DNA from: Castellaniella sp049651205
GTDB taxonomy: Bacteria; Pseudomonadota; Gammaproteobacteria; Burkholderiales; Burkholderiaceae_B
NCBI RefSeq assembly: GCF_049651205.1
Contig: NZ_JBASBR010000004.1
Span: forward strand, 124,001-188,000
Length of the DNA: 64,000 nt
Direction of reading: 5' to 3'
Shown here: one piece after another, positions 27,964 through 36,300 of the stretch
How the letters are laid out: each line of letters begins with the position of its first letter
Numbering within the stretch: the first letter of the stretch is position 1
Notes under the pieces: generated by a model
What the model was told of the DNA's origin: nothing
The model's database searches: none
What the model saw: only the letters and a program-made list of their open reading frames with translations
Made by a program: the position numbers and the translations under genes

Positions 27964-28563
27964 ATGCCGAAACTTGAACTAAGCTCTCAGCAGCGCCGCG
28001 ATTTGCGAGCCGCCGCTCACCCCCTGCACCCGATCGTCCTGATTGGCGATAAGGGCCTTACCGATGCGGTGCTGGCCGAGATCGACCACAGCCTTACCGC
28101 CCACGAACTCATCAAGGTTCGCATCGCGGGCGCCGAGCGCCCCGAGCGCGAAACCATGCTGGATACCATCTGCGAAACGCTGTCCTGTGCTGCCGTGCAT
28201 CATCTGGGCAAGACGCTGATTATCTACCGCCCAGACCTTCTGGCGCAACAGGCCGCCCTCGACGCGCAAAACCGTACCCGCGCCGTACGGAAAAAATCTG
28301 CTCCTTACGTCCCCAAAAAGCAGGCGGCCAGCCCCAACGCCGGCAAGCCTGCACATGCGGGCCAAAAAGCAGCCACAGCCCCAGAGTCCGCCTCGCCCAA
28401 GGCCCGGCGGGCGGCAATATCCCAAGAGCCTGCACGTAAGGGCCGCAAACCGGCAGGCGGGCGCCAAGGGTTGGCGGCAGCGCCACATGGCATCCCCAGA
28501 CGCAGCAGCGGCAGTGCACTGTCCCTACGCGCAGGGGCCCGACGCAGCCGCAATCCGCGTTAA
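27964..28563 (+). CDS. yhbY: YhbY-like CRM-domain ribosome assembly factor with long basic tail
   Basis: The first 97 or so residues are a CRM (YhbY/CRS1) RNA-binding domain, with the conserved HPIVLIGDKGLTDAVLAEI segment in which the GxxG-type loop contacts RNA; E. coli YhbY binds pre-50S particles. E. coli YhbY stops at 97 residues, whereas this 199-residue protein continues with a Lys/Arg/Ala/Pro-rich, low-complexity tail of about 100 residues, likely disordered and RNA-binding. It is divergent from rlmE, itself a 50S assembly enzyme, and ends at a strong bidirectional terminator shared with greA. Confidence 0.9.
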   Translation: MPKLELSSQQRRDLRAAAHPLHPIVLIGDKGLTDAVLAEIDHSLTAHELIKVRIAGAERPERETMLDTICETLSCAAVHHLGKTLIIYRPDLLAQQAALDAQNRTRAVRKKSAPYVPKKQAASPNAGKPAHAGQKAATAPESASPKARRAAISQEPARKGRKPAGGRQGLAAAPHGIPRRSSGSALSLRAGARRSRNPR

Positions 28564-28581
28564 ATCGTCTTTGTATGCTGC

Positions 28582-28621
28582 AAAAAAACCGGGCGAGTCT
28601 GGCAGACCCGCCCGGTTTTTT
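28582..28621. terminator. Bidirectional intrinsic terminator between yhbY and greA
   Basis: CCGGGCG (28589-28595) and CGCCCGG (28609-28615) form a GC-rich stem, flanked by seven A on the left and six T on the right. It works on both strands: it ends yhbY on plus and greA on minus, whose stop codon is 27 bases away. Confidence 0.9.
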
Positions 28622-28647
28622 GTGCCTGGGGCCACCAGGCAACGAGC

Positions 28648-29124
28648 TTATTGGTAGCTGACGGAGCAGACTTCGTATTCGCGCACCCCCGCCGGCGCAC
28701 GGACTTCAACCACATCGCCCTGGCTTTTACCAATGAGGGCGCGTGCCACAGGGCTGGAGACGGAAATCCGGTTGGCCTTGATGTCGGCTTCGAGATCGCC
28801 CACGATCTGGTAAGTGAGACGTTGGCCGGATTCAAGATCTTCGATCTCGACCGTGGCACCAAATACCGCCTGCCCCTCGACATCGAGATCGGCCGGGTTG
28901 ATGATCTGGGCGTTGGACAGGGTGCCTTCGAGCTCTTGGATACGGCCTTCCACGAAGCCCTGGCGCTCGCGCGCGGCATCGTACTCGGCGTTTTCAGAAA
29001 GATCTCCCTGGGCCCTCGCTTCGGCGATGGCATTGATGACTTCGGGGCGTTCAACCGTTTTCAATCGTTGCAGCTCTGCTTGCAAGCGCTCGGCCCCGCG
29101 AGCTGTCAAAGGAATCGCAGCCAT
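28648..29124 (-). CDS. greA: Transcription elongation factor GreA
   Basis: Rescues backtracked RNA polymerase by stimulating cleavage of the transcript. The 158-residue protein has the N-terminal coiled coil with the two acidic tip residues in GDLSENAEYDAA, and a C-terminal FKBP-like domain with SPVARALIGKSQGD. AGGA sits 7 bases before the ATG. The gene is preceded by a long structured leader with two terminator-like hairpins, so its expression may be attenuated. It is the last gene of the carA-carB-SDR-permease-greA series. Confidence 0.97.
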   Translation of the reverse strand: MAAIPLTARGAERLQAELQRLKTVERPEVINAIAEARAQGDLSENAEYDAARERQGFVEGRIQELEGTLSNAQIINPADLDVEGQAVFGATVEIEDLESGQRLTYQIVGDLEADIKANRISVSSPVARALIGKSQGDVVEVRAPAGVREYEVCSVSYQ

Positions 29125-29138
29125 AATTATCCTGACTC

Positions 29139-29172
29139 AAAAAAGTAAAAAGACGCTCCGTGCGCTGGAGCG
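29139..29172 (-). terminator. Terminator-like hairpin directly before the greA ribosome binding site
   Basis: On the minus strand CGCTCC and GGAGCG pair around a 7-base loop, followed by TCTTTTTACTTTTTT. The U-tract ends about 5 bases before the AGGA of greA, so most transcripts might stop here. This is unusual placement for an ordinary operon terminator. Confidence 0.75.
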
Positions 29173-29184
29173 CCTGACCACTAG

Positions 29185-29212
29185 AAAAAATCCAAAATCG
29201 GGCGATGCCCGA
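29185..29212 (-). terminator. Second terminator-like hairpin in the greA leader
   Basis: TCGGGC and GCCCGA pair around a 3-base loop, followed on the minus strand by TTTTGGATTTTTT. It lies 13 bases upstream of the hairpin next to greA, giving a tandem pair. Confidence 0.6.
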
Positions 29213-29351
29213 AACCATAACCCAGATGCCTGAAGCGTGTTATCAGGTTGGGTTACAACATGTGGGCGCGGTGATCCAACACCCATGAGGGTAGTGAGTG
29301 GCCACCATACAAAGAGTGCCCTGCCTCGGGGGATCACGCGGTGCGCCCGCG

Positions 29352-29375
29352 AAAAACCCCGGCCGAAACCGGGGT
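29352..29375 (-). terminator. Intrinsic terminator of the uraA-type permease gene
   Basis: On the minus strand ACCCCGG and CCGGGGT pair around a 6-base loop, followed by TTTT. It lies 82 bases after the permease stop codon and should separate that transcript from the greA leader. Confidence 0.8.
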
Positions 29376-29456
29376 GCTGGGGCTATTGTGGCCAATCTGC
29401 CCGGAAAAAGCAAGCCTTGCGGCCAAGCCACAGGCCCGAAAAACTCATAGGCGATA

Positions 29457-30776
29457 TCAGGACGCTTTTTTACAGCCTCGCAGCAAGGCATACAGGATGA
29501 TGGCACCAAAGGTTGCAGTACCAATGCCATCCAGCTTGAAGCCACCCAGCTCGATGGAGAAGTTACCTGCCCCAAGCACCAAAGTAACAGCCGCCACGAT
29601 CAAATTGCGGTTATCAGTGAAATCCACTTGATTCACCACCCAGATACGAGCCCCTGCAATGGCAATCAGGCCAAACACCACCACAGCCATCCCACCCAGC
29701 ACAGGAGCGGGAATCGCCTGGATCACGGCACCAAACTTGGGCGAGAAGCCCAGCAGCAGCGCCACCAGGGCCGCCACCACAAACACCAGCGTCGAATAAA
29801 TTTTGGTCACGGTCATCACGCCGATATTCTCGGCATAGGTTGTGACCCCTGTGCCGCCCACCGCACCGGAAATCATAGTGGCCACGCCGTCTCCTAGAAA
29901 CGCCCGGCCCAGGTAGCGGTCCAGATTCTGGCCCGTCATGGCGCTAACCGCCTTGATGTGGCCCAGGTTTTCCGCCACCAGAATGATGGCAACCGGGGCG
30001 ATGACGCTGATGGCATGCCCTTCAAACACCGGCGCGGTAAATTTGGGCAAACCCAGCCACGGTGCCGCCACGATAGCGGAGAAATCGATGGGGGTGCCCA
30101 GTCCGAACCCGTTGGTCAGCACGCCATACAACACACACGCTAAAAACAGACCCACCAGGATCAACAGGCGCTGCACCAGCCCACGGGTGTACACCGCGAC
30201 CCCGCCCACGCATAAAATCGTCAGCATTGCCATTGAGGCATCAAACAAAGAACCACCCATAGCACCCTTGGCCGCCAGTGGCGCCAGGTTCAAGCCAATG
30301 ACGGCCACCACTGCGCCTGTCACCACAGGAGGCATCCAACGGTCGATCCAGTCGGCGGCACCGCCCTGACGGGCATTGATCCACATGGTGAGCAAGCCAA
30401 TGCAGGCATAGATCAGGCCACAGGTGATGATGGCCCCCAGGGCGACTCCGATATTGAGGTTTGGCCCACTGCCCGAATATCCGGTGATGGCCACCACCCC
30501 GCCAATAAAGGCGAAGCTTGAGCCCAGATAACTGGGCACCCGCCCACCCACGAACAGAAAAAATATCAGAGTGCCCACACCCGACATCAGAATCGCCAGG
30601 TTGGGATCAAAGCCCATGATCAGAGGTGCCAGGATCGTGGAACCAAACATGGCCACCACGTGCTGGGCACCCATGGCTACCGTTTGCGGCAAGGGCATGG
30701 TTTCATCGGGTTGCACAACGGCACCGTCTGCTGTGCCCGATACGCGCCGCCAGCAGGGAAAATAGGATGTTGTCAT
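29457..30776 (-). CDS. uraA: Uracil/xanthine permease family protein (NCS2, UraA-like)
   Basis: A 439-residue nucleobase:cation symporter of the NCS2 family with about 14 membrane segments. QHVVAMFGSTILAPL near the N terminus is the helix-1 motif, and AENIGVMTVT carries the NCS2 signature. LVAENLGH, with the substrate-contact Glu, points to the uracil/pyrimidine side (UraA/RutG). The ATG at 30776 gives the normal length; the frame stays open upstream. Location after the carbamoyl-phosphate genes, which feed pyrimidine synthesis, fits a pyrimidine salvage role, but the substrate is inferred. Confidence 0.88.
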   Translation of the reverse strand: MTTSYFPCWRRVSGTADGAVVQPDETMPLPQTVAMGAQHVVAMFGSTILAPLIMGFDPNLAILMSGVGTLIFFLFVGGRVPSYLGSSFAFIGGVVAITGYSGSGPNLNIGVALGAIITCGLIYACIGLLTMWINARQGGAADWIDRWMPPVVTGAVVAVIGLNLAPLAAKGAMGGSLFDASMAMLTILCVGGVAVYTRGLVQRLLILVGLFLACVLYGVLTNGFGLGTPIDFSAIVAAPWLGLPKFTAPVFEGHAISVIAPVAIILVAENLGHIKAVSAMTGQNLDRYLGRAFLGDGVATMISGAVGGTGVTTYAENIGVMTVTKIYSTLVFVVAALVALLLGFSPKFGAVIQAIPAPVLGGMAVVVFGLIAIAGARIWVVNQVDFTDNRNLIVAAVTLVLGAGNFSIELGGFKLDGIGTATFGAIILYALLRGCKKAS

Positions 30777-30880
30777 GGATGCGCGGCGCGGAGCCGTCCA
30801 GGAAAGGGAAAGGAAAGATTGAAAAATTTGTCGCAAGTGTAAGGCGGGATATATCTGTCCGGCAATATCAACCGCACACA

Positions 30881-31660
30881 TCAACGCGGGCCGGAAGACA
30901 TCCTGGGCTTGCGTTTACGGCGTGCCGCCACAGCATCGTAGACAGCGTCAGGCACCAGCGGCAGCAAACGGCTTACCCAGGCCATCTGCCAGGGAAGCAC
31001 CCGGTATCGATCACGCGCCTCAATCGCCCGCATGGCCTGCTGCGCAAAACGATCCACAGGCATCAAAAACGGCATTCGGTATGGATTCTGAGCCGTCATG
31101 GGCGTAGCAATGAACCCAGGCGCAATCGTCACTGCCTGAACACCTGAGCCATGCAGCTCAATTCTCAGGCTCTCGCAATAGGCGCGCACCGCTGCCTTGG
31201 ACGCACTATAGGCACCGGCTCCCGGCAACCCGCGCACGCCGGACACACTGCCGATACCCACCAGCACCCCCTGACGCCGGGCCCGCATCGAGGCCAGAAA
31301 AGGCTCGAAGGTGGCAACCATGGCCAGCAGGTTGATGTCGATCACATTTCGAAATACCGCAAAGTCTTCGGATTCATCTGTGAGTGTGCCGACACTGATG
31401 CCGGCACAGGCAAGTACGCGGTCGACCGGGCCGGCCTGGAGAAAATCAAGCGCTGCACTATGCAGGGCATCGCGATCCCGGACATCCAGCACATACAACT
31501 GATGTCCCTGCCCTGGCAAACCGGCCAGCACCTGCTGCAGGGCATCCTGACGACGTCCCACCAGCCCTAGCACTGCACCGTGAGACGCATACTGCCGCGC
31601 CAGCGCAGCCCCGATGCCACTGCTGGCACCGGTGATAAAGACGCGCTGGCCGGTAGCCAT
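30881..31660 (-). CDS. Short-chain dehydrogenase/reductase
   Basis: A 259-residue classical SDR. The cofactor motif GASSGIG is at about 11-17, ACAG (an NNAG variant) at about 90, the catalytic Ser in IGSVSG and the YSASK dyad with Tyr and Lys in the middle. An Arg-Arg pair after the second strand (GRRQ) suggests NADP(H). The C-terminal part and the basic tail (ARRKRKPR) resemble the group that acts at membranes on lipid or fatty substrates, but the substrate is unknown. Its ATG overlaps the carB stop codon (TGATG), so it is translationally coupled to carbamoyl-phosphate synthase without an obvious metabolic reason. Confidence 0.88.
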   Translation of the reverse strand: MATGQRVFITGASSGIGAALARQYASHGAVLGLVGRRQDALQQVLAGLPGQGHQLYVLDVRDRDALHSAALDFLQAGPVDRVLACAGISVGTLTDESEDFAVFRNVIDINLLAMVATFEPFLASMRARRQGVLVGIGSVSGVRGLPGAGAYSASKAAVRAYCESLRIELHGSGVQAVTIAPGFIATPMTAQNPYRMPFLMPVDRFAQQAMRAIEARDRYRVLPWQMAWVSRLLPLVPDAVYDAVAARRKRKPRMSSGPR

Positions 31661-34600
31661 CAGGCGTGCGAGGCCGCGTGCATGGCCTGCAGGCTATAGA
31701 CTTTCAGACCTTCTCCCTGGCGCAGGTATTGCATGCCTTCAACCGCCGCCCGGGCACCTGCAATGGTGGTGAAGAACGTGACCCGGTTGGCCAGCGACTG
31801 CGTACGGATAGTGCGCGAATCAGCAATGGCGTTACGGCGTTCTTCGACCGTGTTGATCACCATGGCGAGCTCGCCATTTTTGATCATGTCGACCACGTTG
31901 GGGCGCCCCTCGGTAACCTTATTGACGATTTCTACCGTGAGGCCGGCGGCTTCGATGACAGCGGCTGTTCCGCGTGTAGCCACCAGCTGGTAGCCCATCG
32001 AGGCCAGGCCACGGGCCACTTCGACGGCACGGGATTTGTCCTGGTCGCGCACACTGATGAAGACCCGGCCTGACTCCGGCAGCCAGACCCCGGCTGCAAT
32101 CTGGGATTTGACGAAAGCCTCGCCAAAGGTTTCGCCTACGCCCATGACTTCGCCGGTGGATTTCATCTCGGGGCCCAAAATGGTGTCGACACCCGGAAAC
32201 TTGACGAAGGGGAACACAGCCTCTTTGACGCAATAATGAACCGGTGCCGGCACACTGCTGATGCCCTGAGCGGCCAGGGTGCGACCCGCCATGATCCGGG
32301 CGGCAATCTTGGCCAGTTGGCGCCCGGTAGCCTTGGAGACATAAGGCACTGTGCGCGAAGCACGAGGATTGACCTCAAGCACGTACACATCGCCACCCTG
32401 GATGGCAAACTGAACGTTCATCAAGCCTTTGACATTGAGTGCCCGTGCCATCAAGGCCGTTTGGCGCTTGATTTCCTCGACGGTCTCGTCGGACAAGGAA
32501 TACGGCGGCAAGCTGCAGGCAGAGTCGCCCGAGTGCACGCCGGCCTGCTCGATGTGCTCCATGACGCCGCCGATAATCACCTGCTCGCCATCGGCCAGGC
32601 AATCCACATCCACCTCGGTGGCGTTATTGAGGAAGTGGTCGAGCAAGACGGGAGAATCATTGCTGACCTTCACCGCCTCGCGCATGTAGCGTTCGAGGTC
32701 CTGGGGTTCGTGCACGATTTCCATGGCGCGCCCACCCAGCACATAGCTGGGACGCACCACCAGGGGATAGCCGATTTCGCCGGCCAGAGAAAGCGCCTCG
32801 CTTTCGGTGCGGGCGGTGCGGTTGGCCGGCTGACGCAAGCCTAGTTTGGTGAGCAATTTTTGAAAGCGCTCGCGGTCTTCGGCGATGTCGATGGAATCGG
32901 GGCTGGTACCGATGATGGGCACACCGTTGGCCTCGAGGGCACGCGCCAGCTTAAGCGGTGTTTGCCCGCCATACTGCACAATCACGCCCACCGGGTTTTC
33001 TTTGTGGACAATCTCCAGCACGTCTTCGAGCGTCAGGGGCTCGAAGTACAGACGATCGGAGGTGTCGTAATCGGTGGACACGGTTTCGGGATTGCAATTG
33101 ACCATGATGGTCTCGAAGCCGTCTTCGCGCAGTGCCAGTGCTGCATGCACGCAGCAGTAGTCGAATTCGATCCCCTGACCGATGCGGTTGGGCCCGCCAC
33201 CCAGCACCACAATTTTCTTGCGGTCAGTGGGGGCGGATTCGTCTTCTTCCTCGTAGGTGGAATACATGTACGCCGTAGTGGTGGCGAACTCGGCGGCGCA
33301 GGTATCGACGCGCTTGTACACCGGACGCACATTCATTTGATGGCGCAGCTTGCGTACTTCAGCCTCGGTGGTATCCAACAAAAAGGCCAGACGGCGATCA
33401 GAGAAGCCACGGCGCTTGAGTTCGCGCATCGTGCCATCGTCGAGCTCGGAAACCGTGCGCTGTTCGAGGGCAAGCTCAATATCGACGATTTCCTTGATCT
33501 GCGCGAGAAACCAGGGATCGATCTTTGTCAGCTGATGCACTTCATCAAGCGAGAAACCCTGGGCAAAGGCATCACCCACATACCAGATGCGCTCGGGGCC
33601 CGGCTCGCCGAGTTCGATCTGCAAACGCTCGCGATCAGTGGTTTTTTGATTCAGGCCGTCGACACCGACCTCAAGCCCACGCAAGGCTTTCTGGAAGGAT
33701 TCCTGGAAGGTACGGCCAATAGCCATGACTTCGCCCACCGCCTTCATCTGGGTGGTCAACCGGGAATCAGCCTGGGGGAATTTCTCGAAGGCAAAGCGCG
33801 GCACCTTGACGACAACGTAGTCAAGGGTGGGCTCGAAGGAAGCCGGCGTGGCGCCGCCGGTGATTTCGTTGCTGAGCTCGTCAAGCGTATAACCCACCGC
33901 CAGACGGGCGGCCACCTTGGCAATGGGAAACCCGGTAGCCTTGGAGGCCAGTGCCGAGGATCGCGATACCCGGGGATTCATCTCGATGACGATCATGCGT
34001 CCGTTGGCCGGGTTGATGGCAAATTGGACGTTGGAGCCACCGGTTTCGACTCCAATTTCGCGCAGCACGGCCAACGAGGCGTTGCGCATCAGCTGGTATT
34101 CTTTGTCGGTCAGTGTTTGCGCTGGCGCCACGGTGATCGAATCACCGGTGTGCACACCCATGGGATCCAGGTTTTCGATGGCGCACACAATGATGCAATT
34201 ATCGGCGCGATCGCGCACGACTTCCATCTCAAACTCTTTCCAGCCCAGCAGAGATTCCTCGATGAGGAGTTCGTGGGTCGGCGAGGCTTCGAGGCCCCGA
34301 CGGCAGATGATTTCAAATTCTTCGGCATTGTAGGCAATGCCCCCGCCTGTACCACCCAAGGTAAAGCTGGGCCGAATCACGGTGGGGAAACCAGAAGTGC
34401 CCACCTCGGCGGCGATCTGCTTTTGCACGACCCAGGCTTCGTCCATGGTGTGGGCAATACCTGATTTTGCAGAATCCAGCCCAATGGATGTCATGGCATC
34501 CTTGAACTTGAGGCGGTCTTCGGCTTTCTCGATGGCTGCGGCATTGGCGCCGATAAGCTCGACACCATGCTTGACCAGCACGCCATGGCGGTCGAGATCG

Positions 34601-34899
34601 AGTGCGCAGTTAAGCGCTGTCTGTCCGCCCATGGTGGGCAATACTGCGTCGGGCTTTTCGATCTCGATGATTTTTTCGAGCGCCTGCCAGGTAATGGGCT
34701 CGATGTAGGTGACGTCGGCCGTTTCCGGGTCGGTCATGATGGTGGCAGGATTGCTATTGACCAAAATGGTACGAAAGCCATCTGCCTTGAGTGCCTTGCA
34801 GGCCTGGGCCCCGGAATAATCGAATTCGCAGGCCTGGCCGATGATGATCGGGCCTGCCCCGATGATGAGAATGCTTTTAATGTCTGAACGCTTGGGCAT
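31660..34899 (-). CDS. carB: Carbamoyl-phosphate synthase large subunit
   Basis: Makes carbamoyl phosphate for arginine and pyrimidine synthesis. The 1079-residue protein has the two homologous ATP-grasp halves: the carboxyphosphate half begins with KSILIIGAGPIIIGQACEFD, and the carbamoyl-phosphate half with IVVLGGGPNRIGQGIEFDY at about 570. Each half carries an ENPRxSR-type metal motif (EMNPRVSRSS and EVNPRASRT). The C-terminal 140 residues are the allosteric (UMP/ornithine) domain. It follows carA by 18 bases. Confidence 0.99.
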   Translation of the reverse strand: MPKRSDIKSILIIGAGPIIIGQACEFDYSGAQACKALKADGFRTILVNSNPATIMTDPETADVTYIEPITWQALEKIIEIEKPDAVLPTMGGQTALNCALDLDRHGVLVKHGVELIGANAAAIEKAEDRLKFKDAMTSIGLDSAKSGIAHTMDEAWVVQKQIAAEVGTSGFPTVIRPSFTLGGTGGGIAYNAEEFEIICRRGLEASPTHELLIEESLLGWKEFEMEVVRDRADNCIIVCAIENLDPMGVHTGDSITVAPAQTLTDKEYQLMRNASLAVLREIGVETGGSNVQFAINPANGRMIVIEMNPRVSRSSALASKATGFPIAKVAARLAVGYTLDELSNEITGGATPASFEPTLDYVVVKVPRFAFEKFPQADSRLTTQMKAVGEVMAIGRTFQESFQKALRGLEVGVDGLNQKTTDRERLQIELGEPGPERIWYVGDAFAQGFSLDEVHQLTKIDPWFLAQIKEIVDIELALEQRTVSELDDGTMRELKRRGFSDRRLAFLLDTTEAEVRKLRHQMNVRPVYKRVDTCAAEFATTTAYMYSTYEEEDESAPTDRKKIVVLGGGPNRIGQGIEFDYCCVHAALALREDGFETIMVNCNPETVSTDYDTSDRLYFEPLTLEDVLEIVHKENPVGVIVQYGGQTPLKLARALEANGVPIIGTSPDSIDIAEDRERFQKLLTKLGLRQPANRTARTESEALSLAGEIGYPLVVRPSYVLGGRAMEIVHEPQDLERYMREAVKVSNDSPVLLDHFLNNATEVDVDCLADGEQVIIGGVMEHIEQAGVHSGDSACSLPPYSLSDETVEEIKRQTALMARALNVKGLMNVQFAIQGGDVYVLEVNPRASRTVPYVSKATGRQLAKIAARIMAGRTLAAQGISSVPAPVHYCVKEAVFPFVKFPGVDTILGPEMKSTGEVMGVGETFGEAFVKSQIAAGVWLPESGRVFISVRDQDKSRAVEVARGLASMGYQLVATRGTAAVIEAAGLTVEIVNKVTEGRPNVVDMIKNGELAMVINTVEERRNAIADSRTIRTQSLANRVTFFTTIAGARAAVEGMQYLRQGEGLKVYSLQAMHAASHA

Positions 34900-34917
34900 G
34901 AGAAGGCTGGGAGTCAG

Positions 34918-36087
34918 TTATTTGGACGACTGCGCTTTGTATTGCGCCATGAGGTCGATGAATTTGTCGAACAACACGAGAATGTCGTGCGGGCCGGGGC
35001 TGGCCTCTGGGTGGCCCTGAAAGCAGAACACCGGCTTGTCGGTAAGCTCGAAGCCCTGCAAGGTGCCATCAAACAGCGACACATGCGTGACGCGGGCATT
35101 GTCTGGAAGGCTGTCGCCATCCACAGTAAAGCCGTGATTCTGGCTGGTGATGAACACCCGTCCGGTGGCAAGGTCTTGCACCGGGTGATTGGCACCATGG
35201 TGGCCGGTTTTCATCTTGACGGTACGGCCACCAAGGGTAATCCCCAGAACTTGCTGGCCCAGGCAGATACCAAACAGGGGAATCCCACGCTGGAGCACAG
35301 CCTGGCAGGTATCCACTGCGTACTGACAGGCAGCGGGGTCTCCGGGGCCGTTGGACAAAAATACGCCATCGGGGTTTTGAGCCAGTATCTCGGCCACCGG
35401 CGTGGTGGCCGGTACCAGGGTAATACGGCAGCCACGATCAGCAAGCAGACGCAAAATATTGGTTTTGATGCCGTAGTCGTAGGCGACCACGTGGTATTGC
35501 GTGTTTTCCTGACGGCGAAACCCGCGGCCCAGTTGCCAGGTGCCCTGCATCCAGGCACCAGATTTTTCGGTGGTTACTTTCAAGGCCAGATCCTGGCCTT
35601 CCATGCCGCCAAAACCGCGGGCAAGCTCAACGGCCCGGGCAACGTCATCGCCCACCATAATGCAGGCGCCCTGAGCGCCCCGCTCGCGCAGGATGCGGGT
35701 AAGCTTGCGGGTATCTATCCCCGAGATGGCCACCACGCCCTGTGCTTTCAGGTAATCCGGCAAAGACTGGGTAGCCCTGAAGTTGGATACCCGAGCCGGG
35801 CAATCGCGCACCACCAGACCTGCAGCGTGAATCTTGCTGGATTCGACATCTTCGGCGTTGACGCCAGTATTGCCAATATGAGGATACGTGAGCGTGACAA
35901 TCTGACCACTGTAGCTGGGGTCGGTGAGGATTTCCTGATAGCCTGTCATGGCCGTGTTGAACACGATCTCGGCCACGGTGTAACCGTCGGCGCCAATAGA
36001 GACGCCTCGAAATACGGTACCGTCAGCCAAGGCAAGAATTGCTGGAACAAGCCCTGCGGGCCCCTCTGAAAAGATTGACGGCAGCAA
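34918..36087 (-). CDS. carA: Carbamoyl-phosphate synthase small subunit (glutaminase)
   Basis: Supplies ammonia to CarB by hydrolysing glutamine. The N-terminal domain begins with AILALADGTVFRG; the C-terminal class I glutamine amidotransferase domain has FLSNGPGDP, the nucleophile Cys in FGICLGQQ and the His/Glu pair in GHPEASPGP. At 389 residues it is of normal length. The start is probably TTG at 36087: no in-frame ATG is available, a GGGG run lies about 8 bases upstream, and the resulting N terminus is the expected one. A TATAAT at 36128-36133 fits a promoter. Confidence 0.97.
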   Translation of the reverse strand: MLPSIFSEGPAGLVPAILALADGTVFRGVSIGADGYTVAEIVFNTAMTGYQEILTDPSYSGQIVTLTYPHIGNTGVNAEDVESSKIHAAGLVVRDCPARVSNFRATQSLPDYLKAQGVVAISGIDTRKLTRILRERGAQGACIMVGDDVARAVELARGFGGMEGQDLALKVTTEKSGAWMQGTWQLGRGFRRQENTQYHVVAYDYGIKTNILRLLADRGCRITLVPATTPVAEILAQNPDGVFLSNGPGDPAACQYAVDTCQAVLQRGIPLFGICLGQQVLGITLGGRTVKMKTGHHGANHPVQDLATGRVFITSQNHGFTVDGDSLPDNARVTHVSLFDGTLQGFELTDKPVFCFQGHPEASPGPHDILVLFDKFIDLMAQYKAQSSK

Positions 36088-36127
36088 AATGGTACCCCGG
36101 TTGTAAAGTCGATATATAAACCTTCCT

Positions 36128-36133
36128 ATTATA
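36128..36133 (-). promoter_or_regulatory. Candidate -10 element of the carA operon
   Basis: TATAAT on the minus strand, 41 bases before the carA start codon. The matching -35 region (GCAAGA, 17 bases up) is poor, so an activator may be needed. No arginine box or pyrimidine attenuator is evident. Confidence 0.4.
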
Positions 36134-36300
36134 CATTTGTCCTAGGCGGCTCTTGCCGGATTGCACGCTTATTTCCTTCATCAGGGCATCCCCTAGCAAG
36201 CGGGCACAACCAGGTGATTTGACATCCATCCCCATGGCTATTTGCAACAAATGGTCTAAAGTAGGTGTTTTTGACCGTCTCACCTGAGGTGTTTGTTTTC

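Larger units (their letters stand above)
29125..29456 (-). other. Gene-free, highly structured leader of greA
   Basis: The only gap over 300 bases. From upstream to downstream on the minus strand it holds the uraA terminator (29352-29375), a long-range inverted repeat (29331-29348 with 29264-29277), a two-part stem-loop (29218-29255; TAACCCA/TGGGTTA outside, CCTGA/TCAGG inside), and two terminator-like hairpins (29185-29212 and 29139-29172). I found no convincing promoter or real small ORF. It could encode a small RNA, an attenuator, or both. Confidence 0.6.

Noticed and set aside
29137..29337. 66-codon frame in the greA leader as a possible leader peptide
   Set aside because: It spans both terminator hairpins and ends inside the U-tract; no ribosome site and no attenuation-type codon runs.
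32860..34464. 534-codon open frame on the plus strand opposite carB
   Set aside because: Mirror frame of a long GC-rich gene; its His/Gly/Asp-rich composition follows from the carB codons and no start context or family is visible.
36219..36224. TTGACA upstream of tal as a promoter -35
   Set aside because: No acceptable -10 lies 16-18 bases further on.
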